Made by a program: the position numbers and the translations under genes. Shown here in pieces: positions 25,900 to 34,488 of a stretch of DNA of 64,000 nt (position 1 is its first letter; every line of letters starts with the position of its first letter). This DNA comes from Nocardioides plantarum (GTDB lineage Bacteria > Actinomycetota > Actinomycetes > Propionibacteriales > Nocardioidaceae): the NCBI RefSeq assembly GCF_006346395.1, contig NZ_VDMS01000001.1, positions 434,001 to 498,000 on the forward strand, written 5' to 3'. Under the pieces are notes generated by a model that saw only the letters and a program-made list of their open reading frames with translations, did no database searches and was not told the DNA's origin.

Positions 25900-28233
25900 T
25901 CAGCCGAACAGGTCGAACTTCCCGTAGCCGACCCCGATCGCCTGGGGAGCGGCGAGCTTGGTCGACGAGCCGGCGATGAACACCAGGGTGCCGGTGGAGC
26001 GCCGCCGGGCGATCAGGTCGGGGTGCCCGGTCAGGTCGATGTCGCTGACCCCCATGATCTTGTCGTACGGCGTGGTGTTGAACGGCAGGGTCCGCGCTCC
26101 GGTCAGGCCGCCGGGCCCGTTGCCGGGGTAGAGGATCAGCTTGGAGCCGTTGCGGACCAGGCTGTCGGGCGCGCCGTCGCCGTCCCACAGCCCGACCGGG
26201 ATCTGGTTGGTGCCCTTGATGCCGCTGTAGGCGACGTAGCTCGGCCGGAGGCCCTGCTTGCCGCGGCCGGGATAGATCCGCATGTCGCCCTTGACCGGCT
26301 GTCCCATCAGGTCGGGCCAGCCGTCGCCGGTCATGTCCCCCACCGCGGCCAGCAGCCCCACGCCCTTGAACTTCCCGATCCGGACCGCGTCACCGAACCG
26401 GCCGTTGCCACGGCCCGGTCGGAAGTAGAGGTTCCCCGAGCTCGCGAGCCGGGTGATCATGTCCGAGGTCCCGTCACGGTCCCAGTCGCCGGCGTTGAAG
26501 ATGCGGTCCATGGCGGACAGGTTCACCTTCATCGGGATCGCCGTACCGCGCACGACCTTGCCGTTGACCCGCCGCAGCGGGATGACGTAGCCCTGCCCGT
26601 CCGAGGCACGACGCGCGAGCAGGTCGGGCGGATCGCCCGCGACCACGTTGGACTCGAGCTGGCGCCCCGAGAACGAGGCCTGCGCCTGCTTGGCCAGGGT
26701 CCGGATCTGCGGGATCTTGGCGTAGAGGTACTTGCCCGGGCACGCGGTCGAGCCGGCGTCGCGGTGGCCGTTGATCGCCTTGAAGTACTTCTTGGTGACG
26801 TACTGCCTGGTCGAGGACGCCTTCACGCCGTGCAGCGCGAGCTTCCAGCCGAACAGCGCCCCGTAGGCCTGCACCATCGCGTTGGTGGGCTTGGCCTCCT
26901 CGAAGTTGCCGATCGCCGACATCGCGAACGAGTCGTCGTTGTAGCCCAGGGTGTGCGCACCGACCACCGGGCGGTCGACACCGCCGTAGCGGCCCTCCCA
27001 GATCCGGCCGAACCGGTCGACCAGGAAGTTGTAGCCGATGTCGGACCAGCCCTTGGACTTGGTGTGGTAGGCGTAGATGCCGCGCAGGATCGCCGGCACG
27101 TCGGAGGCCTTGTAGTTGTTGGCGTTGACCGTGTGGTGCACGAAGCCGGCGTGCACCTCGAAGTAGTGCAGCGAGCTCTTGTCGCGCAGCTTCTCGTCGG
27201 CGCCCCACTGGGCGCGGGAGTAGATGACCGGCTTGCGGGTGTAGGCGGCCGCCGAGAGCTGGACGTCGCCCGCGGACGTCGGCAGCGTGCCGGCGGCGGG
27301 GGGTGCGGTCGACTCGGTCGGCTCGGTCGGCTCGGTCGGCGTGGCCGGCTCGGTGGGCGTAGCCGGCTCGGTCGGCGTGGCCGGCTCGGTCGGCGTCGTG
27401 GGCTCGGTCGGCGTCGTGGGCTCGGCCGGGGTGGCCGGCTCGGTCGGCGTCGTGGGCTCGGCCGGTGCGGTCGGCTCGGGGGCTGTGCCCGACTCGTCGA
27501 GCGTGCTGGTGTCGATCGCGGGCAGCTCCTCGGCCGAGGTGGCCGCGACGCCCGGGTCGATGACGGCGAGCTTGAGGTCGGCCGGTGCGGCGTGCACCGT
27601 GGTGACCTTGACCTGCACCTGGTCGACGTCGCCCACCAGCAGCTCGTCGGTGCCGGGGCGGGCGTGACGGGCCTCGTCGCTGTCGGGGTCCGGGCCGTGG
27701 TCGTCGTGGTAGTCCATCGGCGTCCAGCCCGACCAGGCGCCGTTGTCGAGCAGGCGCACCTGAGCGGTGATCTCGCCGTCGGGCACGACCTCGCCGTGCT
27801 TCCAGGTCAGCCCGACGGCGCCGTACCCGGTCACGTCCTGGGGGGCGCTGATGATCTCCTGGCCGCTCACGCCGACCGACCGGGAGCTGTCGAGCGCGCG
27901 GCGCGACACCGCCCCGCTCGCGGCGGAGGTCAGGGCGACCTCGCGGACGACCGGGTCGACGACCGCGGTCGGCACCAGGGTCGGGATCGTCTGGGCCTTC
28001 TCGTACGCCGTCATCGACAGCGCCGGCAGGGTGCCGGTGGCGGGCGCGGCGTCGCCGTCGTCGGGCGACGGCGCGAAGTCGATGGAGACGACTCCGGCCG
28101 CAGGGGTCAGGGCAGCCACGATGACGCCCAGGACCAGCAGCTGCTGGCAGGTCGTCACGAAGCGCGGGCGGACGTCGCGCGACCGGGGTCGGTCCGGGTC
28201 GGCGAGCGTGGGGGAAGGGGGGAAGAACGGCAT
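25900..28233 (-). CDS. Secreted PGRP/amidase_2 N-acetylmuramoyl-L-alanine amidase with VCBS repeats
   Basis: A 777-residue wall hydrolase that cleaves the lactyl-peptide bond of peptidoglycan. Layout: basic N-terminus, signal-like helix at about 30-46 (QLLVLGVIVAALTPAAG), a beta-rich region, a Pro-Thr-Glu linker of EPATPT-type 18-bp repeats (DNA about 27304-27480), an amidase/PGRP domain with zinc ligands in VHHTVNANN and GHRDAGSTACPG, then three or four FG-GAP/VCBS-like repeats (WDRDGTSDMITR, MTGDGWPDLMG). An AGGAG site precedes the ATG. Three phased GTCACA boxes lie 30-65 bp upstream, pointing to MtrA control. Confidence 0.88.
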   Translation of the reverse strand: MPFFPPSPTLADPDRPRSRDVRPRFVTTCQQLLVLGVIVAALTPAAGVVSIDFAPSPDDGDAAPATGTLPALSMTAYEKAQTIPTLVPTAVVDPVVREVALTSAASGAVSRRALDSSRSVGVSGQEIISAPQDVTGYGAVGLTWKHGEVVPDGEITAQVRLLDNGAWSGWTPMDYHDDHGPDPDSDEARHARPGTDELLVGDVDQVQVKVTTVHAAPADLKLAVIDPGVAATSAEELPAIDTSTLDESGTAPEPTAPAEPTTPTEPATPAEPTTPTEPTTPTEPATPTEPATPTEPATPTEPTEPTESTAPPAAGTLPTSAGDVQLSAAAYTRKPVIYSRAQWGADEKLRDKSSLHYFEVHAGFVHHTVNANNYKASDVPAILRGIYAYHTKSKGWSDIGYNFLVDRFGRIWEGRYGGVDRPVVGAHTLGYNDDSFAMSAIGNFEEAKPTNAMVQAYGALFGWKLALHGVKASSTRQYVTKKYFKAINGHRDAGSTACPGKYLYAKIPQIRTLAKQAQASFSGRQLESNVVAGDPPDLLARRASDGQGYVIPLRRVNGKVVRGTAIPMKVNLSAMDRIFNAGDWDRDGTSDMITRLASSGNLYFRPGRGNGRFGDAVRIGKFKGVGLLAAVGDMTGDGWPDLMGQPVKGDMRIYPGRGKQGLRPSYVAYSGIKGTNQIPVGLWDGDGAPDSLVRNGSKLILYPGNGPGGLTGARTLPFNTTPYDKIMGVSDIDLTGHPDLIARRRSTGTLVFIAGSSTKLAAPQAIGVGYGKFDLFG

Positions 28234-28262
28234 TCGAAGTCAGCTCCTGTGCGAGGGGAAGA

Positions 28263-28298
28263 GTCACACGGGAAGCAACTGTCACAGCAGTCACACGA
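28263..28298. promoter_or_regulatory. Phased GTCACA 9-mers (candidate MtrA site)
   Basis: GTCACA occurs at 28263, 28281 and 28290, i.e. at offsets of 18 and 9 bp, so all three are in register with a 9-bp period; the last two are direct neighbours (GTCACAGCA GTCACACGA). A fourth GTCACACGC is at 34362 between two LCP genes. Direct 9-mer repeats of this type are the reported recognition pattern of mycobacterial MtrA (from memory). The amidase gene begins 30 bp away. Confidence 0.5.
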
Positions 28299-28321
28299 CC
28301 TGGGAAGAGGATCTGAGTAAC

Positions 28322-28333
28322 TACAGATCTGTA
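28322..28333. promoter_or_regulatory. TACAGATCTGTA palindrome in an AT-rich amidase promoter region
   Basis: A perfect 12-bp palindrome lies about 90 bp upstream of the amidase start in one of the most AT-rich stretches of the window (28315-28345). This is the probable promoter region; the palindrome may be an operator. No matching regulator is encoded nearby. Confidence 0.35.
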
Positions 28334-28394
28334 ATTTCCACTCGACACGCCGATGTCTGTGGAAAAGATTGTGGAGGACGGGCACGGTGCACGT

Positions 28395-28435
28395 CGATCG
28401 AGGTGCGAAGGCCGCTAGGCCTGAGCCTCGAGACC
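28395..28435. repeat. Family A intergenic repeat, left-half copy
   Basis: This 41-bp copy of the left arm at 1465-1505 has two substitutions (CGATCGAGG for CGGTCGAGG, and GCTAGG for GCCAGG). The right arm is missing. It sits 34 bp after the stop of the ABC transporter ATPase gene on the minus strand. Confidence 0.85.
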
Positions 28436-28469
28436 CCCGCAGCCGACACGCCCAACCCGACCGAGCGTC

Positions 28470-29246
28470 CTAGATGTCGGCGCCGATCTCGTCCTCGAGG
28501 ACCTCGTCCTTCTCGCCCTTGTCGTAGCCCAGTCGCTTGATGCCCGCCTTGGGCTCCCCGTCGAAGACGAGCTTGCCGTCCTCGAGGACCAGGACGCGGC
28601 TGCACATGCGACGCACCGACCCTGCGGAGTGCGAGACGTAGAAGAGGGTGCGCCCGCTGTCGCGGATCGCCTCCATGCGTTCCATGCACTTGGCCCGGAA
28701 GGGCTTGTCCCCCACCGCGAGCACCTCGTCGGCCAGGAAGATGTCGGAGTCGACGTGGATCGCGATGGCGAAGCCCAGGCGGGCGGCCTGCCCGGACGAG
28801 TAGTGACCGACCTGCTGGTCGAGCTGCTTCTCGACGCTGGGTCCGGCGAAGTCGACGATGGCGTCGAACTTGCGGCGGGTCTCCTTCTCGGTCATGCCGA
28901 GGATCGCCGCGTTCAGGATGATGTTGTCGCGCCCGGAGAGCTGGGTGTGGAACCCCGCGCCGGTGGCGATCAGCCCGGCGATGCGGCCGCGGACGAGGAT
29001 CGAGCCGTCGTCGGGCTTCATCACGCCGTTGATCATCTTGAGCATGGTGCTCTTGCCGGAGCCGTTGAGGCCCATCAGCCCGATCGACTCGCCCTGCTCG
29101 ACGGTGAACGAGACGTCGTCGACGGCCTGGAAGGTCTCGACCGTGCGCTGCCGCCGCACCTTCGCGACGGTGATCTGCTTGATGGTGCGCTGGTAGCGCC
29201 GGGTGAACGTCTTCGAGACGTTCTCGACACGGATGGCGTCGGCCAC
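28470..29246 (-). CDS. Wzt/TagH-type ABC transporter ATPase
   Basis: The ATP-binding subunit (258 residues) of a polysaccharide or teichoic acid-like polymer exporter. It has Walker A GLNGSGKST at about 60, the family-typical GLIATGAGFHTQLSGRDNI, signature YSSGQAARLGFAIA, Walker B DIFLADEVLAVGD and the switch His in FYVSHSAGSV. Length and motifs match the wall-polymer exporter subgroup without the extra C-terminal carbohydrate-binding domain. GTG start, 3 bp after the permease stop, so the pair forms one transporter. Confidence 0.9.
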   Translation of the reverse strand: MADAIRVENVSKTFTRRYQRTIKQITVAKVRRQRTVETFQAVDDVSFTVEQGESIGLMGLNGSGKSTMLKMINGVMKPDDGSILVRGRIAGLIATGAGFHTQLSGRDNIILNAAILGMTEKETRRKFDAIVDFAGPSVEKQLDQQVGHYSSGQAARLGFAIAIHVDSDIFLADEVLAVGDKPFRAKCMERMEAIRDSGRTLFYVSHSAGSVRRMCSRVLVLEDGKLVFDGEPKAGIKRLGYDKGEKDEVLEDEIGADI

Positions 29247-29249
29247 GAC

Positions 29250-30194
29250 TCAGAGCCTCTCGGGGATCTTGTTCTCGAGCCGGGAGAACACCACCTGCCC
29301 GATGGCGAGCACCACGAGGCTGATCCCGACCGCACCGAGGCCCACGAGCAGCAGGTGGTCCGGCAGCAGCGCACTCGTGTCGCCGTCGATGGTGCCGATC
29401 CAGAAGGCGCGCTGCGAGAGCATCACGGCGTCGGCGATGGGGTTCCAGACGTAGTAGGGGGCGACCGGACCGAAGCGGTCCTGCACCTGGGTGTAGCTGT
29501 AGATCATCGGGACGACGAAGCGGATCAGGTTCTGCACGATGCTGACGGCGTTGCCGACGTCGGCGAAGAACACGTTGGCCGCGCTGAGGAGCAGCGCGAT
29601 GCCGAGGCCGAGGATCATGATGATCAGCAGGGCGAGGACGAAGGCGGCCACCCCGTAGAGGTCGGGCCTCCAGCCGGCCAGCGCCGACACGACCGCGAGG
29701 ATCACGACCTGCGGCCCCACGTGGTAGAGGGAGGTCAACATCGTCGCCACCGGGAACATCTCCCGCGGCATGGCCATCTTCTTGACGATGCCGCCGTTGC
29801 GCACGATCGAGCGGGTGCCGGCGCCCATGGTCTCGGTGAAGAAGTGCACGATCACGATGCCCGAGAAGATGTGGATGGCGAAGTTGGGGATCGCTTTGTG
29901 CAGGCCGAAGATCGTGCCCATGATGAAGAAGTAGATGCAGAACTGCGACAGCGGGTTGATGTAGGACCACAGCAGGCCCAGGATCGAGCGCTGGTAGCGG
30001 GCCTTGATCTCGCGCTGGACCAGGAGCTTGAGGATGTAGCGGCGCTCGAACGCCGCCTTCAGCCCGGTGACGTCGGACGGCGGCCGCAGCGGCGGCAGGT
30101 GGGACGGGTCGAACGTCGCGTGGCCGAACTCGGGCAGGCCGGCGTCCGCGTCGGCAACGACGCGGGAGCCCAGACCTTCGGTTGCGGCAGACAC
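29250..30194 (-). CDS. Wzm/TagG-type ABC transporter permease
   Basis: A 314-residue ABC-2 permease with six hydrophobic helices, for example FCIYFFIMGTIFGL, VVILAVVSALAGW and AFVLALLIIMILGLGIALLL. The amphipathic N-terminus LKLLVQREIKARYQRSILG before the first helix is the hallmark of polysaccharide-type exporters. The GTG start follows TAGACT by 8 nt (leaderless). It is divergent from the PAP2 gene. It probably exports a surface glycan or wall polymer that the LCP proteins attach (inferred). Confidence 0.9.
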   Translation of the reverse strand: MSAATEGLGSRVVADADAGLPEFGHATFDPSHLPPLRPPSDVTGLKAAFERRYILKLLVQREIKARYQRSILGLLWSYINPLSQFCIYFFIMGTIFGLHKAIPNFAIHIFSGIVIVHFFTETMGAGTRSIVRNGGIVKKMAMPREMFPVATMLTSLYHVGPQVVILAVVSALAGWRPDLYGVAAFVLALLIIMILGLGIALLLSAANVFFADVGNAVSIVQNLIRFVVPMIYSYTQVQDRFGPVAPYYVWNPIADAVMLSQRAFWIGTIDGDTSALLPDHLLLVGLGAVGISLVVLAIGQVVFSRLENKIPERL

Positions 30195-30319
30195 GATCGC
30201 TGAGTCTACGGATCGGTGGGCGCGGGCTGGAAACCGCCGCGCGCCGACCGCATCACATCACGCGTGGATAGCACGCGCGGATACCGATTTCGGCCGAATC
30301 CGGCTTTACGCTGGCTCTC

Positions 30320-31390
30320 ATGGAGGAATCTCGACCGCACCGCGGCCTGCGTGGCGCGCTGGAGCGCAACTTCGGCTACGCCTGGGCGGCCGGCCTGGTG
30401 ATGGCCGCCGCCACCGTGATGTTCTCGGTCGTCGCCGAGCTGCCGATCCGCGACCCCGACAGCCTGATCCCGGGCTATATCCGCTTCCCGGCCATCGTGC
30501 TCGGTGCCGTCGCCCTCGACGTCGTCCCCCGCGTGGTCGCCCGGGCGCGTGGTCGGCTCTCCGACTACGGCTCGACCTTCGCCGCGGTGCTGCGCGAGCG
30601 CTGGACCCGCGCCCACTGCCTCTACGCCCTCGGCGGGGTCGGTGCCTGGTACCTCACCTACGCGACCTTCCGCAACCTCAAGAGCTTCGTGCCGTTCGTC
30701 AACAGCCACAACTGGGACACCGAGCTGCGCCACCTCGACCGGTTCCTGTGGTTCGGCCACGACCCGGCGGTCGTGCTGCACCACCTGTTCGGCACGGGGT
30801 GGGCCGCCCAGTTCTTCTCCGGCGTCTACTTCGTGTGGATCGGGCTCGTGCCGATCAGCATCGCCATCGCCCTGGTCTGGACCCGTCGTACCACCGCGGG
30901 CTCGTGGTACGTCACCGCCGTGGCCTTCGACTGGATGCTCGGCGCCGCGGTCTACCTGATGGTGCCGTCGACCGGTCCGATCTACACCGCCGCGCAGCGC
31001 GGCCAGTTCGCCGACCTCCCCCACACCTACAACACCGACCTGGCCGACTCGCTGTGGGACGACCGCGTCACCGTGCTGGGCGACGTGTTCGGCTCGGGCA
31101 CCCTGCAGACGATCGCGGCGTTCCCGTCGCTGCACGTCGGGATCATGGTGACGATCTGCCTCATCGTCCAGTACGTCGGGCTTGCCCGCTGGATCCGCGT
31201 CGTGTCCTGGGTCTTCCTCGGCCTGACCGTCCTGGCCACCATCTACCTCGGCTGGCACTACTTCGTCGACGTCCTCGCCGGCGCAGCCGTCGGCTCGGTG
31301 ACGGTCTGGGCCGCGGCCCTGGCCACCGGCAACCACGTGGGCCTGCGACCCAGGCTCGCGCAGGAGAGTGACGAGCTCGTCGACGCCTGA
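30320..31390 (+). CDS. PAP2-family phosphatase/IPC synthase-like membrane protein
   Basis: A 356-residue polytopic protein of the PAP2_3 (inositolphosphoryl transferase-like) group. Catalytic motifs are FPSLHVG and GWHYFVDVLAG, both facing outwards between C-terminal helices. Such enzymes hydrolyse lipid phosphates or transfer phosphoinositol head groups; an inositol monophosphatase gene follows 47 bp downstream, which makes a phosphoinositol link plausible. ATG 30320 follows TACGCT by 7 nt, so the mRNA is probably leaderless. Confidence 0.82.
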   Translation: MEESRPHRGLRGALERNFGYAWAAGLVMAAATVMFSVVAELPIRDPDSLIPGYIRFPAIVLGAVALDVVPRVVARARGRLSDYGSTFAAVLRERWTRAHCLYALGGVGAWYLTYATFRNLKSFVPFVNSHNWDTELRHLDRFLWFGHDPAVVLHHLFGTGWAAQFFSGVYFVWIGLVPISIAIALVWTRRTTAGSWYVTAVAFDWMLGAAVYLMVPSTGPIYTAAQRGQFADLPHTYNTDLADSLWDDRVTVLGDVFGSGTLQTIAAFPSLHVGIMVTICLIVQYVGLARWIRVVSWVFLGLTVLATIYLGWHYFVDVLAGAAVGSVTVWAAALATGNHVGLRPRLAQESDELVDA

Positions 31391-31437
31391 CGCGGCCTGA
31401 CGACGGGCCCGTCCGGGGCCGCCCCTAGGGTGGTCGT

Positions 31438-32220
31438 GTGGACACCGACGCGATCACCACACTGCTCCAGGACGTGGCCGCCGAGGTCGTGACACCGCGG
31501 TTCCGGAGCCTGTCGGCCGACCAGGTGAGCGAGAAGAACCCCGGTGACCTGGTCACCGTGGCCGACCGCGAGGCCGAGGTCCTGATCACCGACGCGCTGA
31601 CCTCGGCCTACCCCGACGCGGTGGTCCTGGGCGAGGAGGCCTCCGCAGGCGATCCCTCGGTCCTGGAGCGTTACGCCGCCGCCGAGCACGCCTTCACGGT
31701 CGACCCGGTCGACGGCACCCGCAACTTCGTGCACGGCTCCCCCGACCACGCCGTGATGGCGGCCGAGCTGCGCGGTGGTGAGGTCGTGCGGTCCTGGATC
31801 TGGCAGCCGCAGCACGCACTGATGTACGTCGCCGAGCGCGGCGCCGGCGCGTTCTGCAACGGGCAGCGACTGTCCACCACCCCACCCACGGGCGAGCCGG
31901 CCTCGTGGGACGTGCGGACCTCGCGTCGGTCGTGGGTCGGTCGGCGGCACGCCGCGGTCGGTGTGCTGTCGCTGACGTGGGTCTCGTGCGGCATCGACTA
32001 CCCGCGCCTGGTCGAGGGCCGGTGCGACGCCCTGCTCTACAAGTCCACCAAGCCGTGGGACCACGCCCCCGGGCAGCTGCTGCTGACCGAGGCGGGCGGG
32101 GCGCTGCGCCACCACGGAGGCGACGACTACGACCCCCGACGGACCGCCGATCGCTGGCTCGTCGCGGCGGCCGACGAGGCGACGTACGACGTCATCGACC
32201 GGGGCTGGGACGTCACCTGA
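31438..32220 (+). CDS. Inositol monophosphatase family protein
   Basis: A 260-residue magnesium-dependent sugar-phosphate phosphatase. Metal ligands are visible at Glu66/67 (VLGEEAS), Asp89 and Asp92 (DPVDGTRNF) and Asp208 (KPWDHAPG). The family covers inositol-1-phosphatase, histidinol phosphatase and related enzymes; the sequence alone does not separate them, though the PAP2 neighbour favours inositol phosphate. The GTG start has TAGGGT 6 nt upstream (leaderless). The last 8 bp overlap the convergent Uma2 gene. Confidence 0.87.
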   Translation: MDTDAITTLLQDVAAEVVTPRFRSLSADQVSEKNPGDLVTVADREAEVLITDALTSAYPDAVVLGEEASAGDPSVLERYAAAEHAFTVDPVDGTRNFVHGSPDHAVMAAELRGGEVVRSWIWQPQHALMYVAERGAGAFCNGQRLSTTPPTGEPASWDVRTSRRSWVGRRHAAVGVLSLTWVSCGIDYPRLVEGRCDALLYKSTKPWDHAPGQLLLTEAGGALRHHGGDDYDPRRTADRWLVAAADEATYDVIDRGWDVT

Positions 32221-32761
32221 CCAGGGCCGACGGCACCAGCGTGACCGGGAACGGGTGGCTCAGCACCAGTGCCTCGGCGCCCGAGGCCCGACCGCTCTCG
32301 ACGTAGCCGCCGTCGACGAGGTCCCAGGCCACGACTGACGGCGCGGCCGGGTCGACCACCCAGTAGGACGCCACCCCGGCCACCTCGAACCGGCTGCGCT
32401 TGAGCCCGAGGTCGATGTGGCGGGTGCTGGGCGAGAGGACCTCGACCGCGAGCAGCGGGACGCCCTCGTGGTCGTCGCCGGATGCCTGGGCGGCGGTGGT
32501 GACCAGCAGGTCGGGCTGCACGACCGTGCGCTCGCCGAGCACGACGTCGAGCGGGGCGACGTAGACCCGCATCGTCTCGGGACAGGCGGCTCGCAGTGCC
32601 AGGTACAGCTCGCCGACCGCGCCCTGGTGCGGCAGACGGGGCGACGGCGTCACGACGATCGCCCCGTCGATGAGCTCGTAGCGGTTGCCGTCGTCGGGCA
32701 TCGCGTCGAGGTCGGCGCGGGTGAACTCACGTCCGCGCGGCAGCGTGGTCATGGTCTCCAT
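32213..32761 (-). CDS. Uma2/DUF820 family nuclease-fold protein
   Basis: A 182-residue protein of the Uma2 family, a PD-(D/E)xK-like fold whose biological role is unclear. The core motifs are present: RYELIDGAIVVTPSP, VQPDLLVTTA with the metal aspartate, and LLAVEVLSPSTRHIDLGLKR with the E-x-K catalytic group. Families of this kind are often scattered and mobile in actinobacteria; here it is a single gene between LCP and IMPase genes with ordinary GC content. The ATG at 32752 is an alternative start. Confidence 0.85.
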   Translation of the reverse strand: METMTTLPRGREFTRADLDAMPDDGNRYELIDGAIVVTPSPRLPHQGAVGELYLALRAACPETMRVYVAPLDVVLGERTVVQPDLLVTTAAQASGDDHEGVPLLAVEVLSPSTRHIDLGLKRSRFEVAGVASYWVVDPAAPSVVAWDLVDGGYVESGRASGAEALVLSHPFPVTLVPSALVR

Positions 32762-32837
32762 GGTGCCCCCTGCTCGTCATGCGGACCAGGGTGCACCGGA
32801 CGACGCATGGCTGCCGGCGTCATCAACAGGGCCCTGC

Positions 32838-34307
32838 TCAGCAGGCGCTGGCGACGTCCTCGGAGTCGTTGGCGGCGTAGCCCTCCTTGAGGGTCCCCCG
32901 CGAGCCGCCCGTCATCGAGGTGCTCGACGCGGACCTCTTGCGCTTGGCCGGGGCCTTCGCCTTGCCCTCGGAGCGGTCGATGGCGTTGCGGACCATCTGG
33001 CGCACCTTGGCGATGTCGGGGTGGGCGGTGACGATGGCCGGTGGCACCAACGAGATCGAGCCGATCTTCTGGCTCTTGGCCTTCATGCCCAGGTCGAGGA
33101 ACGTGTCGAACTCCGAGGCCGGGATGCTCGTCTGGACCATGTCGGAGGTCGCCTTGGCGATGGAGGCGAAGTTCCTCACCGCCGAGGCCGGGCTGACCTG
33201 GGCCAGCATGGCGCTCATCACGCACTTCTGCCGGGCCATCCGCGAGTAGTCGTCGGACCCCTCGCGGGACCGGGCGTACCAGAGGGTCTGGTAGCCGTTG
33301 AGCCGGCGCTTGCCGGCGGGCAGGGTGTTGACGACGCCGTCGTGGGCGTTGCCGATGTTGAGCGGCTCGCGGACGTCGAGGGTCACGCCGCCGACCGCGT
33401 CGACCAGGCCGCGGAAGCCGTCGAGGTTGACCATGACCCAGTAGTTGATGGTGAGGTCGGTGATGCCCTCGATCGCGGAGATCGTGGCGTCCATCCCGGG
33501 GTCCTTGATGTCACCGAACAGCTTGGTGTTGTCCTGCGCCCAGGTGCTGACACCGTTGAGCATGCACCCGTCGCAGTCGAAGCCGTCGGGGAACTGCTCG
33601 GCCATCACCGAGCCCTTGCGGAACGGGAAGTTCGCCATGTTGCGCGGCAGGCCGACCAGGACCGTCTTGCCGGTCTCCTCGTCGATCGAGGCGACCGTCA
33701 TCGAGTCGGTGCGCAGCCCGAACCGGTCGTCGCCGGAGTCGCCGCCGATCAGCAGCACGTTGTAGCGGCCGTGGGTGGCCGAGGTCGCCTCGCCGTCCCC
33801 GGACACGGCCACGATGAAGCCGCGCTGCACCGCGACGATGTGGGCGCTGAACAGCAGCACCCCCGCGACACCGAGCGCCAGGACGCCGTTGAGGCCGACC
33901 GACAGCCGACGGTGGCTCATCGAGTAGCTCTGCGGCTGCCCGATCCGCCAGGCGTCGACGAAGAGGTACGCCCAGCCGATCGCCACGGCCATCAGGACGA
34001 TGTTGAGCCAGAACAGCAGGGTCGTGTTGACCGCCAGGTCGAGCGCGAGCCCGTGGTCGAAGGCGATCATGACCACGGTCACCGCGCCGATCGCCAGGAG
34101 ACCGAGATAGGTGCGGAACGCCACCAGCCCGACCCTGCGGTTGCCGGCGACCAGCTGGGCCGTGCCCGGCGCGACGAGCGTCATGGCCATCAGCGACAGG
34201 GCGCGGCGAAAGCGCACCTGGGCGGCACGATCGGCCAGGGGGGTGGCGGGGGCGCCCGAGGGTCGACCGAGGCCGGACGGGCTGGACGGACTGGACAGCG
34301 AAGACAT
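32838..34307 (-). CDS. LytR-CpsA-Psr ligase with N-terminal membrane bundle
   Basis: A 489-residue LCP protein, a phosphotransferase that attaches wall teichoic acid-like or arabinogalactan-type polymers to peptidoglycan. The N-terminal 160 residues form four transmembrane helices, more than the usual one. The LCP core follows with NVLLIGGDSGDDRFGLRTDS, the arginine motif VGLPRNMANFP and GVTLDVREPLNI. The C-terminal 50 residues are lysine- and serine-rich. A GTCACA box lies 55 bp upstream. It is divergent from a second LCP gene. Confidence 0.9.
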   Translation of the reverse strand: MSSLSSPSSPSGLGRPSGAPATPLADRAAQVRFRRALSLMAMTLVAPGTAQLVAGNRRVGLVAFRTYLGLLAIGAVTVVMIAFDHGLALDLAVNTTLLFWLNIVLMAVAIGWAYLFVDAWRIGQPQSYSMSHRRLSVGLNGVLALGVAGVLLFSAHIVAVQRGFIVAVSGDGEATSATHGRYNVLLIGGDSGDDRFGLRTDSMTVASIDEETGKTVLVGLPRNMANFPFRKGSVMAEQFPDGFDCDGCMLNGVSTWAQDNTKLFGDIKDPGMDATISAIEGITDLTINYWVMVNLDGFRGLVDAVGGVTLDVREPLNIGNAHDGVVNTLPAGKRRLNGYQTLWYARSREGSDDYSRMARQKCVMSAMLAQVSPASAVRNFASIAKATSDMVQTSIPASEFDTFLDLGMKAKSQKIGSISLVPPAIVTAHPDIAKVRQMVRNAIDRSEGKAKAPAKRKRSASSTSMTGGSRGTLKEGYAANDSEDVASAC

Positions 34308-34488
34308 CAGGGGAAGAGCTCTCTGCTGGGGAAGGAAGCAGACTGCGGCTCAGTATCACCAGTCACACGCGCCACATCGGGCATGACGCGCCGCCCGGGG
34401 TGGATTGCCCGGATTGGTCGGTCCCCCCGGCCGTCGGGCACGACCGGGTCCCCGGGTTCCCACGCCTCGGGCGGTAGCGTCACGCGTC

